This document shows, piece after piece, positions 17,910 through 26,584 of a DNA stretch of 64,000 bases (position 1 is the first letter of the stretch; the number at the start of each line of letters is the position of its first letter). Where the stretch lies: the NCBI GenBank assembly GCA_964355015.1, contig CAYHCE010000014.1:1-64000 (forward strand). Direction: 5' to 3'. The notes beneath the pieces were generated by a model. That model was not told the origin of the DNA, did no database searches, and worked only from the letters and a program-made list of their open reading frames with translations. The position numbers were made by a program, and so were the translations under genes. The DNA is from CAYHCE01 sp964355015 (GTDB lineage: Bacteria; Cyanobacteriota; Cyanobacteriia; PCC-6307; Cyanobiaceae).

Positions 17910-18805
17910 TGGCGGACCGCTCCGCCGCTGCGGCCATCGGCTGGATCGACGCTCCGGACGGCGGGAAGTGGGGCCCGCCCGAGATGTTGACGATCCCTCT
18001 CTCCGACCGGGGTCTGAGCCTGGCCGACGGCCTGTTCGAGACAGTGCTGCTGGAGGCGGGTCGGCCGTGGCTGCTGGCGGAGCATCTTCAGCGGTGGCTC
18101 AGCAGTGCCGCCTTGCTCGGCATGGCTCCTCCTCCCGATCGGCCCCGGGTGGAGGGGCTTGTGCGTGAGGCGGTCCGCCGCAGCGGTATCGCGACGGGCG
18201 CCCTGCGGCTGAACTGGAGCAGGGGCAGCGCCCGCCGAGGCATCGACCTGCCCGTGTCTGACGGCGGGGAGGAACCCGCCGCGCCCCACCGCTTCTGGTT
18301 GCAGCTCAGCGCCGGCCCGCCGCGCTTCGATCCGCTGGGGGTGATCGTCAGTCGCAGCGAGCAGCGCAATGCCGCCAGCCTGCTGAGCCGCTGCAAGACC
18401 TTCGCCTATGGCCCTTCGGTGCAGGCCCGCCGCGAGGCACGCAGCGCGGGCGCCGACGACGCCCTGCTGGCGAGCACCGCCGGCGGGCTGTGCTGCGGCA
18501 CCACCGCCAACCTGCTGGTGCGCCGGCACGACCAGTGGTGGACCCCGGCCCTGGGCAGCGGCTGCCTGCCGGGCGTGATGCGGGCGCGGGCCCTGGCACT
18601 GGGCCTCGCCCGGGAGGCCCAGGCTCCGCTCGAACCCCGCCAGTTGGAGGGAGGCGCCCTGCTGGTCAGCAGCCTGGGCTGCCGCCCGATCCAAAGCCTG
18701 GAGGGTCGGCCGCTGCCGCTGTGGCCGGATCCGGAAGGGTTCTGGCGTCAGCTGCTCGACGGCGGCCCCGAGGTCGCGCCTGAGCTGCCGGAACGGTTGT
18801 CATAG
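17909..18805 (+). CDS. pabC: Aminodeoxychorismate lyase (class IV aminotransferase)
   Basis: A 298-residue PLP enzyme of fold type IV. It most likely releases pyruvate from aminodeoxychorismate to give p-aminobenzoate, the step after PabB. The PLP lysine is in SRCKTFAYG, and the PLP phosphate cup is near GLCCGTTANLLV. The ATG overlaps the pabB stop (TGATG at 17907-17911). The assignment rests mainly on this pairing, because class IV aminotransferases of branched-chain amino acid or D-amino acid metabolism share the same fold and motifs. Confidence 0.85.
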   Translation: MADRSAAAAIGWIDAPDGGKWGPPEMLTIPLSDRGLSLADGLFETVLLEAGRPWLLAEHLQRWLSSAALLGMAPPPDRPRVEGLVREAVRRSGIATGALRLNWSRGSARRGIDLPVSDGGEEPAAPHRFWLQLSAGPPRFDPLGVIVSRSEQRNAASLLSRCKTFAYGPSVQARREARSAGADDALLASTAGGLCCGTTANLLVRRHDQWWTPALGSGCLPGVMRARALALGLAREAQAPLEPRQLEGGALLVSSLGCRPIQSLEGRPLPLWPDPEGFWRQLLDGGPEVAPELPERLS

Positions 18806-18831
18806 GGTCGGCGGATCGACGCAGGCGGGCC

Positions 18832-19356
18832 GTGGTCGTCAGAGGATCGGGAGCGGGGCGGTGTTTCGGGCTCGGTGGCGCCGCTGTCTGCGGGGCCCTG
18901 ATCGTGGTTCTGGGTGCCTGTGGCGGTTCGCAGGAGGTGGGGGTGCAGAACGCCAGGGTGGGAGATCTGCTGGTCGAGGCGGAGGGTGTGAGCGTCCGGC
19001 TGGCCAGGGCCTTTCAGCCCGGCGTCTCGAACGGGCTGTACAAGGGCGCCGTGCGGGTGAAGGCACCCGGCGAGCCAGCCGGCGGCACCCTCTACGCGCT
19101 CAATGCGGTGTGCAGCCTCAAGGACAGTCCCGGCTGGCCCACCTACGACAATCTCTATGGGTACCGCATCACCGATGTCGCCCAGGCCCGGCAGGTATCC
19201 GCTCAGCCCCGCTGGCAGATTCTTTATCATTTCGATGGCAGGATCGAGGGCAGCGGCGCCATGAAGCCCCAGGCCTGGACCGCACGCCTCAAGGACAACC
19301 TCTGCCGTCGCGCTGATTTCGACGACAGCAGCGCACGCGCCCAGCGCAGGGACTGA
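18832..19356 (+). CDS. Putative lipoprotein, unknown function
   Basis: A 174-residue protein starting at GTG 18832. A basic N-terminus and hydrophobic core end in a lipobox-like LGAC (Cys about residue 30), pointing to a lipid-anchored envelope protein. The rest is a single small domain with two later cysteines (AVCSLKDS, NLCRRADF) that could form a disulfide. I do not recognise the family. It follows pabC by 26 bases and may be the last gene of that run; the 126 bases after it hold the fmdA upstream region. Confidence 0.6.
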   Translation: MVVRGSGAGRCFGLGGAAVCGALIVVLGACGGSQEVGVQNARVGDLLVEAEGVSVRLARAFQPGVSNGLYKGAVRVKAPGEPAGGTLYALNAVCSLKDSPGWPTYDNLYGYRITDVAQARQVSAQPRWQILYHFDGRIEGSGAMKPQAWTARLKDNLCRRADFDDSSARAQRRD

Positions 19357-19482
19357 GATCAGCCTTTTCCGGTGGTTCCCCGGCCCCAGTGCCCGCCTGC
19401 TGGATCCGGTATCCAGTGATACTTCCGAGGCCGATGCTCTCGCCTTGGATGCAGGTGAAACCTCTCCTTAGGTAGAGCTTCC

Positions 19483-20688
19483 ATGCCAAAGACTCTGTTC
19501 AAGGTTGATCTCACCAAGCCGATGGATCAGCAGGAGATGCCGGGTCATAACCGCTGGCATCCCGACATCCCCGCCGTGGTGTCAGTCAACCCTGGGGAGG
19601 TTTTCCGGATCGAATGCAAGGACTGGACCGACGGACAGATCAAGGACAACGACGACCCCCAGGACATCGCGGAGGTCAATCTGGAGGTGGTGCATGTTCT
19701 GAGTGGTCCCATCTGGGTGAATGGGGCTCAGCCCGGTGACATTCTTATTGTAGACATTCTCGATGTCGGTGCGCTCCAGGGCGACGAATGGGGCTTCACA
19801 GGAATTTTCGCCAAGGAGAACGGAGGAGGCTTCCTCACCGATCATTTCCCCAAGGCTGCCAAGGCCATCTGGGATTTCGAAGGCATCTACACGAGCTCCC
19901 GCCACATCCCCGGCGTTCGTTTCGCCGGCATCACACACCCAGGCCTGATCGGTTGCGCCCCCTCCCATGAGTTGCTGAGGGAATGGAACCGCCGCGAGAC
20001 CGAGCTGGTGAACACGGCTCCGGACCGTCGCACCTACGGAGCGGGTCTGTCGGGCAGCGAGCCGGTGCTGGCCGCTCTGCCGAATCCGAACAGCGCCATC
20101 CTCGGCACCCTTCCCTCCGCCGAGTTCGAACGGGTGGCCAACGAGGCTGCCCGCACCGTCCCCCCACGTGAGCACGGCGGCAACTGCGACATCAAGAATC
20201 TCACCAAGGGCACCCGGATCTATTTCCCTGTCTACGTGGAGGGTGCCAAGCTTTCGATGGGAGATATTCACTTCTCCCAGGGAGATGGGGAAATCTCCTT
20301 CTGCGGTGCCATCGAGATGTCGGGCTATCTCGACTTGCGCGTCGAGATCATCAGGGGAGGAGTGGAGAAGTACGGGATGGTCAATCCCATGTTCAAGACC
20401 AGTCCCGTTGAGCCACACTTCACCGATTACCTTGTGTTCGAAGGAATCTCAGTCGATGAGTTCGAAGGCAAGCAGTACTATATGGATGTACACATTGCCT
20501 ATCGACGTGCCTGCCTCAATGCCATTGAGTACCTCAAGAGATTCGGCTACACCGGTGAGCAGGCCTACCTACTGCTGAGCTGTGCGCCGGTGGAGGGTCG
20601 GATCAGCGGCATCGTCGACATCCCTAACGCCTGCTGCACCCTTGCCATCCCCACGTCCATCTTCGACAGGGACATCCTTCCCTGCTGA
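19483..20688 (+). CDS. fmdA: Formamidase
   Basis: A 401-residue enzyme of the acetamidase/formamidase family that hydrolyses formamide to formate and ammonium. The whole length matches FmdA: the opening MPKTLFKVDLTKPMDQQEMP, the NRWHPDIP block, GGNCDIKNLTKGTR and the C-terminal NACCTLAIP. ATG 19483 is preceded by a short spacer after TAGGTAGAG. Locally the base composition is lower in G+C than the flanks (28 of 60 at 20461-20520), hinting at later acquisition or different selection. A strong terminator follows, then an fmdB-like gene and the urea transporter, which together form a small-amide nitrogen block. Confidence 0.92.
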   Translation: MPKTLFKVDLTKPMDQQEMPGHNRWHPDIPAVVSVNPGEVFRIECKDWTDGQIKDNDDPQDIAEVNLEVVHVLSGPIWVNGAQPGDILIVDILDVGALQGDEWGFTGIFAKENGGGFLTDHFPKAAKAIWDFEGIYTSSRHIPGVRFAGITHPGLIGCAPSHELLREWNRRETELVNTAPDRRTYGAGLSGSEPVLAALPNPNSAILGTLPSAEFERVANEAARTVPPREHGGNCDIKNLTKGTRIYFPVYVEGAKLSMGDIHFSQGDGEISFCGAIEMSGYLDLRVEIIRGGVEKYGMVNPMFKTSPVEPHFTDYLVFEGISVDEFEGKQYYMDVHIAYRRACLNAIEYLKRFGYTGEQAYLLLSCAPVEGRISGIVDIPNACCTLAIPTSIFDRDILPC

Positions 20689-20701
20689 GGTCCTCCTTCT
20701 G

Positions 20702-20731
20702 ACAGGGACTTGCCGGCAAGTCCCTGTTTTT
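20702..20731 (+). terminator. Rho-independent terminator after fmdA
   Basis: A perfect 13-base inverted repeat, ACAGGGACTTGCC (20702-20714) with GGCAAGTCCCTGT (20715-20727), ends in TTTTT (20727-20731), 13 bases after the fmdA stop. It is the clearest intrinsic terminator in the window along with that of ahcY. Confidence 0.9.
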
Positions 20732-20776
20732 GGCTTCAGTCTTTGTCCGAGACCTCTTTCGTCCTGTTCGCCTGAC

Positions 20777-21052
20777 ATGCCCGTCTACGAATTCAGCTGC
20801 ACGCAAGGCTGCGACAACTACGAAGTGTGGCGCAGCATTGACACACGCCAGAGTCAGACTGACTGTCCTGTCTGCGGCGGCAACGGGATCCGAGTGTTCT
20901 ATCCGCCGATGACACTCACGGGCCCGCTACGGCTGAAGCGGGAAGTGGCCGAGCCGCGGCTTGTGCGCAAGGAGCGCACGGAGGAGTCGACCAGTAAGCC
21001 GAGGCTGCGCACCAGCAGCACCCGACCCTGGATGGTGAACCGGGGCTGCTGA
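20777..21052 (+). CDS. FmdB-family zinc-ribbon protein
   Basis: A 91-residue protein with an N-terminal zinc ribbon: MPVYEFSC, a second cysteine at CTQGC, and CPVCGG about 25 residues on. Members of this family were first noted beside formamidase genes and suggested as regulators, but their role is not established. The remainder is a basic, probably disordered tail (KPRLRTSSTRPWM). It lies after the fmdA terminator, so it may have its own promoter. Its stop is 10 bases from the convergent urtE stop. Confidence 0.85.
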   Translation: MPVYEFSCTQGCDNYEVWRSIDTRQSQTDCPVCGGNGIRVFYPPMTLTGPLRLKREVAEPRLVRKERTEESTSKPRLRTSSTRPWMVNRGC

Positions 21053-21062
21053 TCCTTCCGGT

Positions 21063-21779
21063 TCAGACGGTGAGAAACTCCTGGACGATGGCGTCGGAGA
21101 GCTGCCCCGTTGGGCCGCTGGACACGATGCCGCCGCGCTGCATCGCGTAGTAGTAGCTGGACTGGCGCACGAAGTGCAGATGCTGCTCAACCAGGAGCAC
21201 GCTGATTCCTGTCTCCTTCATGATTCGCTGCACCGCATGCTCAATGTCCAGGATGATCGATGGCTGGATTCCCTCGGTGGGTTCATCGAGCAGCAGTAGT
21301 TTCGGTTTGCCCAGCAGCGCGCGGGCAATCGCGAGCTGTTGCTGCTGACCGCCGCTGAGATCTCCACCCTTGCGATTCAGAAACTTCTCCAGGATGGGAA
21401 ACAGGTCGAAGACCAGCGGATCGATGTGGCGATTCCTGCCGAGCCCGCCTGGCAGGGCCTCCATGCCGAGCAGAAGGTTTTCGCGCACCGTGACCTGCGG
21501 GATGATGTCCCGCCCCTGGGAGACATAACCGATCCCGGCTCTGGCGCGCCGGTAGGGTGGTTCCACGGTGAGTTCTTTGTCGCTGTACAGCACCGAACCC
21601 GATCTCTGCTGCAGCAGGCCGATGATCGTTTTGAGGAAGGTGGTCTTGCCGACGCCATTGCGACCGATCAGGCAAACCATCTCCCCTTCAGGGACCGATA
21701 GATCGACGTCACGAAGGATATGGCTTTCGCCGTAATAGACATTCAGATCGGATACCTGAAGAAGCGGTTGAGCACTCAT
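21063..21779 (-). CDS. urtE: Urea ABC transporter ATP-binding protein UrtE
   Basis: A 238-residue LivF-type ATPase. Walker A is GRNGVGKTT, the signature LSGGQQQQLAIARAL and Walker B LLLLDEPTEG. It is the last cistron of the minus-strand urtABCDE operon; UrtD and UrtE are the two different nucleotide-binding subunits of the high-affinity urea importer. The call as urea rather than branched-chain amino acid transport rests on UrtA and on the adjacent urease genes. ATG 21779 is 40 bases after the urtD stop. Confidence 0.93.
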   Translation of the reverse strand: MSAQPLLQVSDLNVYYGESHILRDVDLSVPEGEMVCLIGRNGVGKTTFLKTIIGLLQQRSGSVLYSDKELTVEPPYRRARAGIGYVSQGRDIIPQVTVRENLLLGMEALPGGLGRNRHIDPLVFDLFPILEKFLNRKGGDLSGGQQQQLAIARALLGKPKLLLLDEPTEGIQPSIILDIEHAVQRIMKETGISVLLVEQHLHFVRQSSYYYAMQRGGIVSSGPTGQLSDAIVQEFLTV

Positions 21780-21819
21780 GGTCTGGGGGTCGTGCGTGCG
21801 TGGATGGCAGGGAGGTTGG

Positions 21820-22566
21820 CTAGTTTTCTGATTGGCCGAGATACACTTCGATCACGCGGGGATCCTGCTTCACTTTTTCCAGTGGACCTTCGGTGAGCAA
21901 TTGCCCCTGGTGCAGCACGGTGACCGGGGCATTGAGGTCACGGATGAACTCCATATCGTGTTCGATCACGACCACGGTGTGATCCCCCGCCAGTGATTTG
22001 ATCAGCTCGGCGGTACGTAGGGTTTCCTCATCTGTGAGTCCGGCCACCGGTTCGTCGAGCAGCAGAACTTCAGGTGCCTGGGCCACGAGCATGGCGATGG
22101 CCAACCACTGCTTCTGGCCGTGGGACAGGGAGCCCGCCTTGGTGGTGGCATGGGGGGACAGGCCCACGTAGTTCATCAGCCGCTGCACTTCGTCTTTGGC
22201 GGAGCTGGGCAACCGATCGAGCATCAGGTTGAAGGCGCTCTTCTGAGGCGAGGCTGCCAGTTCGAGGTTGCGCTGCACCGTGAGATTCTCGAACACCCGG
22301 GGCGTCTGGAACTTGCGCCCGATCCCATCCCTGGAGATCCGTTGTTCCGAAAGTCCCACCAGGGAGCGGCCCTTGAAGGTGACGGTTCCCTTGGTGGGCC
22401 GTACCTTGCCGGTGATCACATCGAGGAAGGTGGTCTTGCCGGCGCCGTTCGGTCCGATGATCGACTTGAGCTCACCCTTGTGAAGGCTGAGGCTCAGATC
22501 GGTGAGCGCGTAGAAGCCATCGAAGCTCACGCTGACGTCCTTGAGCTCGAGGAGTGGTGCGGTCAT
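21820..22566 (-). CDS. urtD: Urea ABC transporter ATP-binding protein UrtD
   Basis: A 248-residue LivG-type ATPase with Walker A GPNGAGKTTFLD, the linker LSHGQKQWLAIAM (in the place of the ABC signature) and Walker B VLLLDEPVAG. The SHGQKQWL variant of the signature is characteristic of UrtD. Downstream of urtC by 63 bases and upstream of urtE, it couples ATP hydrolysis to urea import through the UrtB/UrtC permeases. The C-terminal EVYLGQSE-type end matches the LivG family. Confidence 0.93.
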   Translation of the reverse strand: MTAPLLELKDVSVSFDGFYALTDLSLSLHKGELKSIIGPNGAGKTTFLDVITGKVRPTKGTVTFKGRSLVGLSEQRISRDGIGRKFQTPRVFENLTVQRNLELAASPQKSAFNLMLDRLPSSAKDEVQRLMNYVGLSPHATTKAGSLSHGQKQWLAIAMLVAQAPEVLLLDEPVAGLTDEETLRTAELIKSLAGDHTVVVIEHDMEFIRDLNAPVTVLHQGQLLTEGPLEKVKQDPRVIEVYLGQSEN

Positions 22567-22629
22567 GGGCTCTGGCCTGCTGGAGGGGAACGGGTTGCGG
22601 AGGGCGAGGTGGAATCGGGGTACCTGGGT

Positions 22630-23745
22630 TCAGGACACCTCTTCAAGGGCAGCCACTTCCTCGTCGAGCTGGGGATAGGTACGGGCCTTGGGGGCCAGGC
22701 CGAAGGCTGCCAGCATGGTGCGCAGCCCACCGCCCGTGAACCAGCCGTAGATGCCATCAGGCATCAGCACCACCACGAAGATGAACAGGGCCCCCTGAAC
22801 GAACAGCCAGAGTTCCGGCAGCGCCTCGCTGACCAGGCTGCGCAGGTAGTTCACCAGAACGGCTCCGATGATCGGGCCCACGAGCGTGCCTCTGCCGCCG
22901 ACAGCCACCCAGATCACCATCTCGATGGAGGTGGAGATGGACATGAACTGTGGCGACACGATTCCGGTTTGGACCGTGTACAAAGCACCCGAGACCCCAC
23001 AGAGACCACCCGCCACGAGGAAGACGATCGTTTTGAAGGGAACCGGATTGAAGCCGGTGAAACGAAGGCGTTGTTCGTCGTCGCGGATGGCGATCAGCGC
23101 ATCTCCAAACCTGCCCGTGGTGAAGTAGCGACAGATGATGAAAGCCACGGGCAGAAGCACAACCGTCAGCCGGTACAGCCACAGCTGCATTTCACCGGAT
23201 CCGACCAGCATCCCGAACAGCTCGCAGGTGCTGGTCTTGAGGCCATTGGTGCCGTTGATCAGCTTCTGCTGGCCGTTGAAAAAGTGATAGAACACCATCA
23301 ACGCCGCCTGGGTGATGATGGAGAAATAAACGCCCTTGATACGGTTGCGGAAGATCAGATAGCCCACCAGGCCCGCCACGATGGCTGGAATCACCCAGAG
23401 GGCGATGAGGGTAAAGGTGGGTGACCAGAACGGCTGCCAGAAGAATGGGAGTTGCTCAACACCGTAGTTCTCGAAGAACTTTGGAATGCCGTTGCCCCCC
23501 GCCTCGCTCTTCGTGTTGAGCATCAGGTACATTGCCACCGCATAACCGCCCAGGGCAAAGAAGATGCCTTGACCAAGGCTGAGCAGACCGGTGTATCCCC
23601 AGATCAGATCGATCGCCAGGGCCGTGATGGCCAGAGCGAAGTAACGTCCGAACAGATTGAGCCTGAACTCACTGAGAATCGCCGGCAGGATGAACAGCGC
23701 GATCGCCAGCAGGATCCAGGGAAGGAGTCGTTTTAGCAGTTTCAC
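22630..23745 (-). CDS. urtC: Urea ABC transporter permease UrtC
   Basis: A 371-residue LivM-type permease with about ten hydrophobic segments and the conserved LIWGYTGLLSLGQGIFFALGG block early in the protein and a VWVAVGGRGTLVGPIIGAV-like coupling region late. GTG 23745 is chosen: it has GGAGG at a good distance and gives MKLLKRLLPW, the N-terminus usual in cyanobacterial UrtC, whereas the alternative is a TTG 14 codons upstream. It acts with UrtB as the membrane channel of the urea importer. Confidence 0.93.
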   Translation of the reverse strand: MKLLKRLLPWILLAIALFILPAILSEFRLNLFGRYFALAITALAIDLIWGYTGLLSLGQGIFFALGGYAVAMYLMLNTKSEAGGNGIPKFFENYGVEQLPFFWQPFWSPTFTLIALWVIPAIVAGLVGYLIFRNRIKGVYFSIITQAALMVFYHFFNGQQKLINGTNGLKTSTCELFGMLVGSGEMQLWLYRLTVVLLPVAFIICRYFTTGRFGDALIAIRDDEQRLRFTGFNPVPFKTIVFLVAGGLCGVSGALYTVQTGIVSPQFMSISTSIEMVIWVAVGGRGTLVGPIIGAVLVNYLRSLVSEALPELWLFVQGALFIFVVVLMPDGIYGWFTGGGLRTMLAAFGLAPKARTYPQLDEEVAALEEVS

Positions 23746-23805
23746 GTCGGGGGCCTCCAGGACTGGAGATGGAACGGCAGGCGGCAAGGCAGAGGGGTTG
23801 AAGGG

Positions 23806-24963
23806 TCAGGCATCGACGGACCTTCCTTTCTGTGGGAACATGCCGTTGGGGCGGAACTGCAGGAAGGCGATGATGAAGATGAAGACCAGCACCAGCGACA
23901 TGCTCGTGGTGGCGAAGAACTCAACGACTCCTTTCGCGGCCGGAGGCAGGTCGGGGAACACGATCAGCAGCGATCCCGATCCGATCACCGACTGGATGAT
24001 GCCCAGGAGGAGGGAAGCCAGCACGGTTCCCAGCAGATTGCCCACTCCGCCGAGCACGATCACCATGAAGCAGGAAACGATGTAAGCCGCACCGAGATTC
24101 GGGCCGACTGATCCCAGCAGGGTGATGGCGCATCCGGCCACACCCGCCAGACCGGAGCCAAGCCCGAAGGTGATGCTGTCCACCCTGTCGGTGGGGATGC
24201 CCAGGCAGTTGCTCATCTGGCGGTTCTGGGTCACGGCCCGGATGCGCAGGCCCCAGGCGCTCTTGGTGAGGAACCAGATCACGGCCAGCAGCAGCACGGC
24301 CGAAAGCAGGATGATGAAGATGCGCAGGCCGGGAAGCTCGATCCCACCGATCATTCCCCAGCTGCCCTGCAGCCACTTCGGCGCGGTGACATCGATGTTT
24401 CGGGGGCCGAACCAGGCGCTGGCAAGGGGCCGTGCGGCCGAGAGCAGGTTGACGCTGATCAGGCCGATGCCTGCCGCCACGGCCCAGAGCAGGCCGGCCA
24501 GGTAGGGAAAGAAGGGTCTGGTGCCGATTTTCGAGGCCAGCAGCCGATTGCCGAAGATGCCGATCACGACGGCGAGCACGATGCCGAGCGTCATCGCTGT
24601 GGAGACGCTCCTGATCAGCTGAATCAGGATCAGGCTGACTCCCCAGGTGGCCAGCAGGGTTTCCAGAGGCCGGCCATAGAGCTTGCGGATGAGTGTTCGT
24701 TCCAGCAGCACACCCACCAGGGCTGTGACGACGAAAGACAGAACCAGGGCTACGGGGTAGTAGAGCTCGAAGATCATGCCGCCCATGGGCCGAAAGACGC
24801 TCTGAACCACATAGGTGACATAGGCGCCCAGCATCATCAGTTCGCCATGGGCGAGGTTGATGACGCCCATCAGGCCGAAGACGATGGCCAGACCGGTTGC
24901 CGCCAGGAGCAGCACCGAACCGATGCTGAGACCGTCGAGGATCTGGGAAAAGAAGAGTTCCAA
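23806..24963 (-). CDS. urtB: Urea ABC transporter permease UrtB
   Basis: A 385-residue LivH-type permease, strongly hydrophobic, with the family block GLAIVFGLMGVINLAHGE near the N-terminus and VLGGVGNLLGTVLASLLLG in the C-terminal half. The start is a TTG at 24963 (MELFFSQILDG by family comparison); no ATG lies in frame at the expected place. The 141 bases between urtA and this gene hold two strong stem-loops, so its expression is probably lower than that of urtA. Confidence 0.92.
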   Translation of the reverse strand: MELFFSQILDGLSIGSVLLLAATGLAIVFGLMGVINLAHGELMMLGAYVTYVVQSVFRPMGGMIFELYYPVALVLSFVVTALVGVLLERTLIRKLYGRPLETLLATWGVSLILIQLIRSVSTAMTLGIVLAVVIGIFGNRLLASKIGTRPFFPYLAGLLWAVAAGIGLISVNLLSAARPLASAWFGPRNIDVTAPKWLQGSWGMIGGIELPGLRIFIILLSAVLLLAVIWFLTKSAWGLRIRAVTQNRQMSNCLGIPTDRVDSITFGLGSGLAGVAGCAITLLGSVGPNLGAAYIVSCFMVIVLGGVGNLLGTVLASLLLGIIQSVIGSGSLLIVFPDLPPAAKGVVEFFATTSMSLVLVFIFIIAFLQFRPNGMFPQKGRSVDA

Positions 24964-24985
24964 CGGAAAAATGGCTGAACGAGAA

Positions 24986-25015
24986 TCTCAGGCCCGGTTG
25001 TGACCAGGCCTGAGA
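24986..25015 (-). promoter_or_regulatory. Stem-loop upstream of urtB
   Basis: Outer arms TCTCAGGCC (24986-24994) and GGCCTGAGA (25007-25015) pair perfectly, and an inner GGT/ACC stem closes a TGTG loop. It lies about 22 bases before the urtB start on the minus strand, with no T-run after it. It may affect urtB translation or mRNA decay rather than end transcription. Confidence 0.55.
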
Positions 25016-25072
25016 CGGAGGGATGTCTGGCCAGTCTTCCTGGCACGCCGCTGGGAGGGCTTGTGGAGCGGA

Positions 25073-25097
25073 GGGTGGCTTCGCAGGGAAGCCACCC
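25073..25097 (-). promoter_or_regulatory. Stem-loop directly behind urtA
   Basis: Arms GGGTGGCTTC (25073-25082) and GAAGCCACCC (25088-25097) make a perfect ten-base stem with a five-base loop, 7 bases after the urtA stop. There is no clear U-tract. In binding-protein operons such a hairpin often stabilises the first cistron or acts as a partial terminator, giving more binding protein than permease. Confidence 0.6.
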
Positions 25098-25104
25098 TGG
25101 GCGA

Positions 25105-26403
25105 TCACATCCTGAACTTGCCGGCGTCAGGACGGTCCTGGGTCCAGTCACAGGTATAGCCCTTGGTTTCGGGCACGAACTGGTTCCAGGGGATCGGCGG
25201 AATCGCCGTCTTGCTGTCCTCGAGGATCTTGAACTGTCCGTTCGCCTCGGCTTCACCGATCAGCACCCGCTCGGAGGTGTGGTGGTTGGGGAACATCTTG
25301 ATCTCACCCTGCGGCGCCGCGAAGGTGATGCCGATCATGTCCTTGCGGACCTTATCGAGATCTTCGAAGGTGCCGGCCTTCTCGACGGCGTTCTTCCACA
25401 GGTACACCATGTTGTAGGCCGATTCGGCCGGGTCACCGGTGACCCGATCGGCGCCATACATGGCCTGGAAGTCCTTGGTGAACTTCTTGGAGGCTGGGGT
25501 GTCCAGGCTCATGAAGAAGTTCCAGGCCGCATAGGTGCCTGTGGTGTATTCAGGCCCGATCTGACGGATCTCCTCCTCAGCGATCGAGAAGGACATGATC
25601 GGGTACTTGGCCGGATCGATGCCGGCAGCCTTGAACTGTTTGAACAGGGCGACGTTGGAGTCCCCGTTCAGGGTGTTGATGATGATGCCGCCATCGGGGA
25701 AGACCTTCTTGATCTTGGCGATGATCGGGGCGACTTCGGTGTTGCCCAGCGGGATGTAATCCTCGCCGACCGTTTCGCCACCAAGGGCCTTCATCTGCTC
25801 CTTGATGATGGTGTTGGCCGTCCGTGGGTAGACGTAGTCGGAGCCCACGAGGTAAACCTTCTTGCCGAGCTTCGGTGCGAAGGTCTTCATCAGCCAGTCA
25901 ACCGCAGGTTCTGCCTGCTGGTTGGGAACGGCACCGGTGTAGAAGATGTTCCTCGAGCACTCCTGGCCTTCGTACTGAATCGGGTAGAAGAGGATGTGGT
26001 TCTTCGATTCGAAGACGGGCAGCATCGCCTTGCGGCTGGCCGATGTCCAGCCACCGAACACAACGGCGACCTTGTCGGAATCGATCAGCTTCTGGGCTTT
26101 CTCTGCGAAGGTGGGCCAGTCGGAGGCTCCATCCTCGGCAACGGCCACGATTTTGTAGGACTTGCCGGCCACCTTGATGCCACCGGCGTCATTGATTTCC
26201 TTGATCGCCATCTCTTCGACCTCTTTCAGGGTCGTTTCGGAGATGGCCATCGTTCCACTCAGCGAGTGAAGAATGCCAACTTTGACTTCTCCGTCAAAGC
26301 TTCCTCCTCCCTTATCCCCACCGCCGCCGCAGGAGACGAGGGTGACGCTGACAGCGGTAGCGGCGAGACCGGCAACCAGTCGCCTTGAGAGATGCAGAAC
26401 CAT
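25105..26403 (-). CDS. urtA: Urea ABC transporter substrate-binding lipoprotein UrtA
   Basis: A 432-residue periplasmic binding protein of the amide-urea type. The signal peptide ends in a lipobox VTLVSC (Cys about residue 25) followed by a glycine-rich tether. The mature part has the UrtA features VGILHSLSGTMAISE, VFGGWTSASRKAMLPVFE and the YPIQYEGQECSRNIFYTGA block that distinguishes urea/amide binders from leucine binders. It is the first cistron of urtABCDE, 237 bases downstream of ureG, with a possible promoter in that gap. Confidence 0.95.
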   Translation of the reverse strand: MVLHLSRRLVAGLAATAVSVTLVSCGGGGDKGGGSFDGEVKVGILHSLSGTMAISETTLKEVEEMAIKEINDAGGIKVAGKSYKIVAVAEDGASDWPTFAEKAQKLIDSDKVAVVFGGWTSASRKAMLPVFESKNHILFYPIQYEGQECSRNIFYTGAVPNQQAEPAVDWLMKTFAPKLGKKVYLVGSDYVYPRTANTIIKEQMKALGGETVGEDYIPLGNTEVAPIIAKIKKVFPDGGIIINTLNGDSNVALFKQFKAAGIDPAKYPIMSFSIAEEEIRQIGPEYTTGTYAAWNFFMSLDTPASKKFTKDFQAMYGADRVTGDPAESAYNMVYLWKNAVEKAGTFEDLDKVRKDMIGITFAAPQGEIKMFPNHHTSERVLIGEAEANGQFKILEDSKTAIPPIPWNQFVPETKGYTCDWTQDRPDAGKFRM

Positions 26404-26584
26404 GGGGCCTTTTTCAAGGTGAAGAAACGCCGCGATGCTGACGGCAGCTCGGAACTTACGGAGCCCCTCCTCGACTGCATGTATCCGATCGCACAGAAAC
26501 AGCCAGTGCCGCTGTCTGGTGTGGATTCGCGGTCGGAGCGACAGGCAGAACAGCGATCGTCTGGCATTCTGGGCCTGCTCGATT

